NCBI RefSeq assembly: GCF_000189535.1
Contig: NC_015145.1
Coordinates: 620,001-684,000, forward strand
From: Pseudarthrobacter phenanthrenivorans Sphe3
Lineage (GTDB): Bacteria; Actinomycetota; Actinomycetes; Actinomycetales; Micrococcaceae
Length of the DNA: 64,000 nucleotides
Direction: 5' to 3'
Shown: one piece after another, positions 40,309 to 46,164 of the stretch
Position numbering within the stretch: position 1 is the stretch's first letter
Layout: every line of letters starts with the position of its first letter
The notes under the pieces: model-generated
The model's database searches: none
What the model was told of the DNA's origin: nothing
The model's input: only the letters and a program-made list of their open reading frames with translations
Position numbers and translations under genes: made by a program

Positions 40309-40562
40309 TCGACTTGACGATCTATAGGAGCATCAACGCAGTGATGGAGAACTTCTTTGGCCACCTCAAGGAAGAACTCTTCCACCGCGTCCGGTTCATC
40401 AGCACCGACGCACTGGCAACGGCACTGAACGAGTACATCCACTGGTACAACAACGAAAGAATCTCCACAAAGCTCAAGGGTCTGAGCCCGGTCCAATACC
40501 GGGCCCAGACCCTCGCAGCCTAGAATCCCATTTAACCAGTCCAACTAACGGGGACCAGTTCA

Positions 40563-40610
40563 CTCGGGAGAGAGCGTTGGCTATTTTCCGACATCAAGTG
40601 AGCGAGCGTC
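40563..40610. repeat. nested palindromic repeat, copy 4, right half
   Basis: Begins with the second CTCG target duplication, then GGGAGAGAGCGTT (inner arm) and AAGTGAGCGAGCGTC (outer arm). It completes the left half at 36241-36289 and shows that the IS3 element hit the apex of the inner palindrome. Confidence 0.88.
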
Positions 40611-40627
40611 TGGGTAGGGTAGACGGC

Positions 40628-40933
40628 ATGCCTTCGTTCCAGACCCGCCTCAAGATCACCGGGCTTCGGCCGGGCCACCCGCCCGAAGCAGTCATGGATA
40701 CTGCCCTGGAGGTACTCGCAAGCAGGCACCACGTGGAGGCCCACCAACTGCAGATTTCCGGCGGCGTGCCCCAGCTGAACCTGCGTTTCCTCGTCGAAGC
40801 CACGGAAGACCGCGGTGAGAACCAGCAGGCGCGCGAATCGGCAGCGATGATGCGCGACGCCGTCGAAGGTGTTGCGCTGACCGGAACGCTCACGGTGCTG
40901 CGCCGCAGCCGCGGCAAATGGCTGCCCGTTTAG
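40628..40933 (+). CDS. small hypothetical protein
   Basis: 101 residues from the ATG at 40628 (start MPSFQTRLKITGLRPG). The middle alternates hydrophobic and polar residues (HHVEAHQLQISGGVPQLNLR), suggesting a small alpha/beta fold, and the C-terminus is basic. No membrane helix. An open frame runs upstream into the palindromic repeat and is not used. Function unknown. Before the IS3 insertion it lay close behind ppc. Confidence 0.65.
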   Translation: MPSFQTRLKITGLRPGHPPEAVMDTALEVLASRHHVEAHQLQISGGVPQLNLRFLVEATEDRGENQQARESAAMMRDAVEGVALTGTLTVLRRSRGKWLPV

Positions 40934-40939
40934 CCTCCC

Positions 40940-41563
40940 CTAGGACACCGGCGGTCCCGGTTCCTCTACTACCGGCGAGGGGTTCCCGCGCCTGCGGGTG
41001 GCGATAATGCCCACGGTGGCTCCGATCACCAGGCCCAGCGCCACGCCGATGAGCGAACTGGCCCAGAACGGAAGCCCGGTGGTTGAACCGGTGAAGTAGC
41101 CCAGGCCCACCAGCCAGCATGCCCACAGCACGGCGCCGATGCCGGCGCACAGGCTGAAACCGGGGACCGAAACATTGGCGATACCGGCCGCCGCTGAAGT
41201 TGCCAGGCGTCCGCCGGGAATGAACCTGGCGCCGATGATGGTGCCGTAGGTGGACGAACGGCCGGCCTTGGCGATCGCGTCGTGGATGCCGCGGTGCACG
41301 CGGCGGCCCCACCTCCACCGGTCCAGCACGTGGCTGAGCCGCCGCCGGAAGAGCTGGAAAACCACCAGGTCGCCGATCCACGAGGCGAGGGCGGAGAGGA
41401 ACCCCACCACGAGCACGTTGGTACGGCCGTCCGCGGACAGGGCTCCGGCGGTGATCACCACCATTTCGGACGGAACAAGGGGAAAGATGGCATCGCCGAG
41501 GACTACGGGGATGATCCAGAAATAGATGGCCGTCCCCCAGCTGTCTGCGCTGCCGAAGTCCAT
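40940..41563 (-). CDS. DedA/SNARE-associated family membrane protein
   Basis: 207 residues with about five membrane segments. It has the DedA-type pattern VPSEMVVITAGALS, SWIGDLVVFQLFRRRL and the conserved Arg-Phe-Ile-Pro-Gly motif GARFIPGGRLATS. DedA proteins are lipid scramblase/flippase-like and affect envelope integrity. The ATG at 41563 was chosen; GTG at 41569 is two codons earlier. Confidence 0.9.
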   Translation of the reverse strand: MDFGSADSWGTAIYFWIIPVVLGDAIFPLVPSEMVVITAGALSADGRTNVLVVGFLSALASWIGDLVVFQLFRRRLSHVLDRWRWGRRVHRGIHDAIAKAGRSSTYGTIIGARFIPGGRLATSAAAGIANVSVPGFSLCAGIGAVLWACWLVGLGYFTGSTTGLPFWASSLIGVALGLVIGATVGIIATRRRGNPSPVVEEPGPPVS

Positions 41564-41647
41564 GGCCACAAGGTACCGCAGAATTGGGCGCCCGGACCCC
41601 GAGGATTATCACAAATCCGCCCCCAGGCAGCAGGCTCCTGGGGAGCC

Positions 41648-42361
41648 TCACCGATGGACGAATCCGGCAACTAGTCCGCTGAGCTGGTCCGACGGCGGAA
41701 CACCGAGTTCGTCCTGCAGCCGGGATGCGAACATCCTGTAAGCCCTGACTGCGGCGGCCCTGTTTCCCGCTGCCAGGTGGGCCTGGACCAGCAGCAGGTG
41801 GGCTGACTCGCCAAGCGGTTCGATGCTGGTGGCGGACAAGGCCGCGGTGACAGCCCTGCCCGGTTCGCCTGCTGCCAGGTGTTGGCGCGCCATGAGTTCC
41901 AGGGTGCTCAGGCGTAACTGCCGCAACCTTTCCTGTTCGAAGATCACCCAATCGTCGTACCAGCCCGGGAGCAGGTCCGCGCGGCTCAGGTGGTCCAGGT
42001 AGCTGTCCGGAACCTGCAGGTGCGGTTGGGTCTGGATCGTGGCAACGTGCTGCTGCAGCGCGCTGACGTCCACGCGGACAGAGTCATCAAGCGCCAGGGT
42101 GTCAGCCCCTGTACTGAGCAAGTGCGGGAAGGCGCGGGAAATGCACCACACGGCGGTGCGGAGATTGCCGGCCGCCTGGGATTCGCTGCTTTTCGGCCAG
42201 AGCAGGCCCGCGAGGAAACTCCGGTGCCGGCACCCCAGCAGCCCCAGGCATGCAATGAGTCGTTGTTCCCGGCTGGCCACCGCTACCGCGGTTTCACCGC
42301 GGTGCAACCGCCAGGCCCCCAGCAGACTTAAGTGCCACTCCTGATTGAGAGCCACCGTCAT
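41648..42361 (-). CDS. BTAD-domain transcriptional regulator (SARP-like)
   Basis: 237 residues. The N-terminal winged-helix-like part (about 8-90: WHLSLLGAWRLHRGETAVAV, then LAGLLWPKSSESQAAGNLRT) binds DNA in this family. The C-terminal bacterial transcriptional activator domain (about 95-237) shows the typical LLPGWYDDWVIFEQERLRQL and ELGVPPSDQLSGLV ends. SARP/BTAD proteins commonly activate neighbouring secondary-metabolite or peptide genes. It faces away from the peptide genes and is the best candidate regulator for them. GAGGGGAT precedes the ATG at 42361. The 204 bp between it and the next small gene hold an AT-richer stretch but no gene. Confidence 0.86.
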   Translation of the reverse strand: MTVALNQEWHLSLLGAWRLHRGETAVAVASREQRLIACLGLLGCRHRSFLAGLLWPKSSESQAAGNLRTAVWCISRAFPHLLSTGADTLALDDSVRVDVSALQQHVATIQTQPHLQVPDSYLDHLSRADLLPGWYDDWVIFEQERLRQLRLSTLELMARQHLAAGEPGRAVTAALSATSIEPLGESAHLLLVQAHLAAGNRAAAVRAYRMFASRLQDELGVPPSDQLSGLVAGFVHR

Positions 42362-42565
42362 GCCTATCCCCTCATGCGGCCGGATAACTACCCGATCCCC
42401 CCAAGACCATGGTGGCACTCAGGCATACCATGTCAAGGGAGTTTAGTAACCCCGGCTTGCGGATTTTATATACCGGAAAGGGCGTCCGCATTCTGGTCCT
42501 GCAAAGCCACCTGCACTTCCCGGGTTTCCGGGTCGGGCGCAATAGCCCCGAAACAGCAGAAGAGG

Positions 42566-42769
42566 TCAGTCGCCTGCGGTGCCGGCCGCGGATTCCAGCT
42601 GGTCCAGCCAGCGGCGCACCGCCATGAGTATGCCGTCAGCATCAGCGGCGGTTTCCATCAGTTCCTGGGCCTGGCCTGCCTGGGTGGAAATCAGACGTGC
42701 CCGAAGGGGGTGGTCCTGCGCGGGTTCAACCCAGGCGCGAATTACCATCGTGCCTTCAATTTCGGCCAT
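42566..42769 (-). CDS. small protein next to the peptide cluster
   Basis: 67 residues from the ATG at 42769 (or 77 from a TTG at 42799). It starts MAEIEGTMVIRAWVEPAQDH and continues with a predicted beta strand then an amphipathic helix (DADGILMAVRRWLDQLES). No ribosome site is strong. It lies between the BTAD regulator and the peptide genes, on the same strand as the regulator, so it could be an immunity or accessory factor. That is inference from position only. Confidence 0.6.
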   Translation of the reverse strand: MAEIEGTMVIRAWVEPAQDHPLRARLISTQAGQAQELMETAADADGILMAVRRWLDQLESAAGTAGD

Positions 42770-42877
42770 GAAAAGGCGCCTGCTTTCGTTTGTCTGCAAT
42801 TTCCGGTGTAAATCGGGAATACCACCCCGGGCAGCACCATCCTAGGCACAACACATTCATCGCCCAAGTCACAAGGG

Positions 42878-42906
42878 GCAAAAGGCACTTTTGCAACAAC
42901 GCAAAA
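42878..42906. promoter_or_regulatory. three alternating inverted hexamers upstream of the peptide genes
   Basis: GCAAAA (42878), TTTTGC (42889) and GCAAAA (42901) are spaced 11 and 12 bp apart, about one helical turn. Each adjacent pair is a perfect inverted repeat. The array is 76 bp upstream of the first peptide start and about 110 bp upstream of the divergent small gene. It is a candidate operator for the BTAD regulator or another factor. Confidence 0.5.
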
Positions 42907-43193
42907 ATGATGCTCCAGTAACGGGACCGCCACGGGGCCCCGCGTTGACTGTTGGTGACACGTGGAAAGGGGGTGATTCACATGATGAAGGAACTCACAA
43001 TGCAGGAACTGGAAGCCCAGGGCGTCGAACTGTTGCCCTCGCGGGAGACCCTGTTCCTGGATTGTCAACGGCCATTAGGAATTGCCCACAGGTGGCCAGT
43101 ATTTCTGCCCGCTGGTGGCCAGTAGAACTGCCCAGTGGTGGCCAGCTGGTTTGCCCGCATTCGGGGTGAGGGTGCTGGCCACCGGTTTGGGGT

Positions 43194-43979
43194 TTAGTTC
43201 AGTGGCATGACGCCCTTTCCGGCCAGGGCCTGGGTGAGGCGGATGGAATCGCCAGTTGTTTGGCAGACGTGGGCGTGGTGCAGGAGCCGGTCGACGGTCG
43301 CGGTGGCGAGGGTTTTGGGCATGAGCTCGTCGAAGCCAGCGGGGTGGAGATTCGAGGAGACCGCGACGGCGCGTTTTTCGTAGGCTGCGTCGACGACCCG
43401 ATAGAGGCCTTCGGCGGCGTCGGTGGCCACGGCGAGGAGACCGATGTCGTCGACGACGACCAAATCTGCGCGCAGGATCCTGGCCACGGCCCGGGTGACG
43501 GTGTCGTCGGCCCGGTGCGAGCGAATGAGGGCGCCGAGGTCCTCGAGGGTGAACCACGCGACCCGCATCCCATCTTCGACGGCCTGCTGGCCGAGGGCCT
43601 CGAGGAAGAAGGTCTTCCCTGTTCCGGAGGGTCCGCAGACGACGAGGTTTTCTTTCCGGTGGATCCATTCCAGGGTGCGCAGGGCCTGCTGGGTCGGCGC
43701 CGGGATGGATGACGCGGCTTCGTCCCAGAGGGCGAACGTTTTGCCCGTGGGGAATCCTGCGGCTTCGCGCCGGGTGGCGAGCATCGAGCGGGCCCTGCCC
43801 TTGGTTTCCTCGGCGAGGAGGGCTTTGATGACTTCGGCCGGTTCCCAGCGCTGGGCGCGGGCGGTGGCCAGCACGTCCGGGGCGATGGCGCGGGCGTGGG
43901 GCATTTTCAGTTGCCGCATGAGTGCCTCAAGGTCGGCGGGCAGGGCCGGGGCGGTGGTGTTCGCGGTCATGATGCTCAT
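43194..43979 (-). CDS. istB: IS21-family helper ATPase IstB
   Basis: 261-residue AAA+ ATPase that assists IstA in target selection. Walker A is CGPSGTGKTF, Walker B DLVVVDDIGLL, and the N-terminal MRQLKMPHARAIA segment is typical. Its ATG overlaps the istA stop (ATGA). Intact. Confidence 0.95.
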   Translation of the reverse strand: MSIMTANTTAPALPADLEALMRQLKMPHARAIAPDVLATARAQRWEPAEVIKALLAEETKGRARSMLATRREAAGFPTGKTFALWDEAASSIPAPTQQALRTLEWIHRKENLVVCGPSGTGKTFFLEALGQQAVEDGMRVAWFTLEDLGALIRSHRADDTVTRAVARILRADLVVVDDIGLLAVATDAAEGLYRVVDAAYEKRAVAVSSNLHPAGFDELMPKTLATATVDRLLHHAHVCQTTGDSIRLTQALAGKGVMPLN

Positions 43980-45495
43980 CGGGTGCCCTCCCCGACGCCG
44001 GTGGTGCCGAGGCCGGCCCAGCCGGCGGTGCCCTGGGTCAGGGACTTATCCTCCGCGGCGGTGCGCAGCCCGGTGCGGGTTCCGCCCGCGTTCAGCAAGG
44101 ACGCGAGGTCTCCATGCGCGAAGCGGTGGTGGATCGCGGCGACGCCGAGGGCCTTATCGACCTCGTCGGTCCCGGCGATCTTGGCCAGCGCGACCGCCTC
44201 GGCCATCTTCACGTTGATCCGTTGCGCTCCGGCCGCGGCGGCCTCGAGCAGCCAGGTCCGCGCGCCGGCGCCGATGCCCAGGAATTCGGCTTCCGCCTTA
44301 GAACGGGGCACGGGTTTGTAGTCGCCGGGCACCTTCTGCTGATGGTCCGGGAAGTGGGCGTCCAGGATCGCCGGGGAACCCGGCCGGGCAAGTGCGTGAC
44401 GGGCGACCTCGACCGGCCCGCCGGCACCGACATGCACGATCACGACCTGCGCGTCCGGCCCGGTCCCGTGGAACCGGGCGAACACCTCGGCCCCGAGCAG
44501 ATGGGCAGGCACGGAGTACTGGGCGTTTTCAAACGAGACCATGGGCGTGTTGTCCGGCACCCGCCGCCCGACCCCATAAGCGAGGGTATGCGCGGTCTCC
44601 GGGACGCGGTGCAGGGAGGAGGCTTCCTCGGCGAGCATATCGACAGGGCGGCGGCGGGTGGTCCGGTGCTCGCGCGTGTTGACCTGGTCCATGAACTCCG
44701 CGCAGGCCGCCTCGAGCTCAGCGAACGAGGCATAGGTGTTTCGCAGGTTGGTGTCTTTGGGCACCAGGTCTGCCTTGGCGATCTTCACGGACAATTCGAC
44801 CCCGCCTTGGAAGCCGGGTCCGCCGGCTGGCAGGTGAGCACCTCGACGGAGTAGTGCCTAGCGAACGCCAGCGTCTGCTGGTTCCTCACCGGCACCCCGG
44901 CCACATGCATGGTGGTGACGGTCTTCTCGTTATCGGTCAGCACATACGTCGGCGCGCCGCCAAGCAGCCGGAACGACCGGTCCAGGGCGGTGAAAACGCT
45001 CGGCGCCGTCCGGTCACGCAGCGGGATCACGATGCGGAACCTGGACCAGGCCAGCCACGCGACGAACAGCACGGTTTTGACTCCATCGATGACCGGCCCG
45101 TCACCGAAATCGTACTGAAGCCAGGCGCCCGGCTCCGTGATCCAGGGACGGTGGACCCGCTTGTTCCCGCGCCGGTAAGCCTCTTTGACCTGGGAGACGG
45201 CCCGGCGGGTCGAGCGGTCCGAACCCCGGTAGCCCATCACGACGAGCTTGGCATGGACAACATCGGCGCGGATCCGGCCCTTGGACTTTTCGACCCATTC
45301 CTCGATCTTCGGCAACCACGCATCGATGACCCTGGGCCGGTCGGACACGGCCCCCGGTGCACGCCCGGCATCACGGGCCTGCACGAGCCGGTCGACAGTG
45401 TGGTGGGAACAACCCGACAGCTCGGCTGCAGCGCGCAGCGACTTGGTCAGATCATAAGCAGCAAGAATTTTCACGGTTTCTACGGCATCCTTCAT
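43976..45495 (-). pseudogene. istA: IS21-family transposase IstA with a 1-nt frameshift
   Basis: The N-terminal 236 codons (45495 to 44785) carry the HTH and the first two DDE acids (YDFGDG and LTDNEKT). The remaining part continues in another frame from about 44805. The break lies in an AAGGCGGGG stretch where one extra G would restore SKGGVE, the segment with the third catalytic acid. The repaired protein would be 506 residues, normal for IstA. It could be a real deletion or a sequencing error in a G-run. Confidence 0.9.
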
Positions 45496-45888
45496 TCAGG
45501 GCCTCTTCCTGTCAGCGGATTCGATTCGACACCGAAATCCAAACGGGAAGAGGCCCCCGCCGTCTCACGACACGGCGGGATCAGCGAACAATGCGGGCAA
45601 ACCAAACGGCCACAACTGGGCAGAACTCATGGCCATACGTGGGCAGTCCCGGTGGCCATCAGCGGGCAATTCCATGACCATCTACGGGCAGTTTTTCATG
45701 GCCGCTAACACTGGATGCCAACTGGGCAGGTGTATACGCGGCCAACACGTCCGCCGCACTGAACGCAGCATCGCTGTTCTCCACGGCGCACAGCATGGCC
45801 TCCCAGAACATCGCTGTCCTCCAGCATTAACTTCGTCCATCACAAAAATGTCTGGACCTGGGAATGCCCGGGGGAGAGGTGAGGTGCC

Positions 45889-46089
45889 ATGACGGCATCA
45901 ACCACGCTGTTACCGGCGGAGCTCGACGCTGAAGTTGCGGAGCTGCTTCCGATGAGGGAAACGCTTTGCATGAACATCAACGTCTCTCCCGTAATTGCCG
46001 TGAACCTGTCGATGGCCATCAACGCCGGCTCCATCGGCTCTATTGCGAACTCGGCAGCTCTGCAGGACATCCTGGTCCTCCAGGAGTAG
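45889..46089 (+). CDS. peptide gene 2 (RiPP-precursor-like)
   Basis: 66 residues with an acidic N-terminal leader (TTLLPAELDAEVA), then ELLPMRETLCMNINVSPVIA and a hydrophobic Asn/Ser/Ala-rich half (VNLSMAINAGSIGSIANSAA) ending DILVLQE. A GGAGAGGTGAGG ribosome region precedes the ATG. It starts 58 bp after the restored peptide gene 1 and is followed by a hairpin and the protease-ATPase fusion. The ELLPxRETL box and the regularly spaced Asn/Ser positions are shared with peptide 1. I know no named RiPP class with this core; a non-modified bacteriocin or signalling peptide is possible. Confidence 0.85.
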   Translation: MTASTTLLPAELDAEVAELLPMRETLCMNINVSPVIAVNLSMAINAGSIGSIANSAALQDILVLQE

Positions 46090-46107
46090 CTGCGCCTGTT
46101 CACACAC

Positions 46108-46134
46108 GGTGGGCATGCCCCGGGCGTGCCCACC
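46108..46134 (+). promoter_or_regulatory. hairpin between peptide gene 2 and the protease-ATPase gene
   Basis: GGTGGGCATGCC pairs with GGCGTGCCCACC across three bases (one G-T pair). No T-run follows. A partial terminator or processing site here would give more peptide mRNA than protease mRNA, as in many RiPP operons. The GTG at 46126 falls inside the 3' arm, which argues against it as the start of the next gene. Confidence 0.6.
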
Positions 46135-46164
46135 GTCCCAACCCGTTCAACCCTTGGTGGGAAC

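Larger units (their letters stand above)
38920..40334 (+). mobile_element. IS110-family element 2
   Basis: Length 1415 bp, set by repair of IS3 orfB. It has the same layout as element 1 (243-bp left non-coding end, transposase, 26-bp right end that ends TATAGGAGCATC). It inserted into the short orfB segment between IS110 element 1 and the orfB 3' end. Both elements share end sequences, and both follow a GAC. Confidence 0.88.
36836..40523 (+). pseudogene. IS3-family transposase OrfB, split by two IS110 insertions
   Basis: Three exons-like pieces, 36836-37408, 38827-38919 and 40335-40523, all multiples of three, join to a 284-codon DDE transposase of normal IS3 length. The first piece holds the HTH_21 region and first catalytic Asp (KWVTDVTEF) and stops after LVHSD. 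The second resumes QGIQYQH and reads SMSRKGNCHD. The third resumes NAVMENFFGHL with the catalytic Glu and ends YRAQTLAA. Both breaks fall right after a GAC Asp codon, in or next to catalytic motifs. The gene cannot make active transposase now. Confidence 0.93.
36290..40562 (+). mobile_element. IS3-family element interrupted by two IS110-family elements
   Basis: The terminal inverted repeats begin TGAACTG at the left and end CAGTTCA at the right, continuing as imperfect repeats of about 25 bp (TCCCCG, then AGTTGGACT). A 4-bp direct repeat CTCG flanks them (36286-36289 and 40563-40566). Inside are orfA (36351-36839) and orfB, the latter split into three pieces by insertions at 37409-38826 and 38920-40334. 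Without them the element is about 1.44 kb. It is inactive as it stands because the DDE transposase is broken. Confidence 0.92.
43063..45710 (-). mobile_element. IS21-family element inserted in peptide gene 1
   Basis: Length 2648 bp, with istA and istB on the minus strand. Terminal inverted repeats start TGT and share CGGCCAT and TGCCC blocks; several further subterminal copies of a GGCCA...CTGCCC motif at both ends fit IS21 transposase binding sites. The 6-bp CTGGAT is duplicated at 43057-43062 and 45711-45716. istA is frameshifted, so the element is probably immobile. Confidence 0.94.
42982..45830 (+). pseudogene. peptide gene 1 (RiPP-precursor-like), interrupted by an IS21 element
   Basis: Two pieces, 42982-43062 (27 codons) and 45717-45830 (37 codons plus TAA), join in frame once the IS21 element and one copy of its CTGGAT duplication are removed. 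The restored peptide is 64 residues: leader MMKELTMQELEAQGV, then ELLPSRETLFLDANWAGVYA and a C-terminal half rich in Asn, Ser and Ala ending QNIAVLQH. It aligns without gaps over 49 residues to peptide 2. GGGGGTGA lies 5 nt before the ATG. As it stands the 5' piece would make a 47-residue product that runs into IS sequence (ends FLPAGGQ). The piece downstream has no start of its own. Confidence 0.9.

Noticed and set aside
42409..42627. Plus-strand open frame between the BTAD gene and the small protein gene
   Set aside because: Arg/Gly biased, no ribosome site and overlaps the minus-strand small gene.
43063..43190. Regularly spaced repeats that look like a CRISPR array
   Set aside because: They are IS21 subterminal transposase sites, mirrored at the other end of the element, with unequal spacing and no cas genes.
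42982..46089. Assignment of the two peptides to lanthipeptides, daptides or thiopeptides
   Set aside because: No Cys/Ser/Thr pattern of lanthipeptides, no YcaO, LanM, radical SAM or aminotransferase genes nearby, so no known class fits.
46126..46164. GTG at 46126 as start of the fusion gene
   Set aside because: Lies in the 3' arm of a stable hairpin; the GTG at 46165 has GGTGGG upstream. Not fully excluded.
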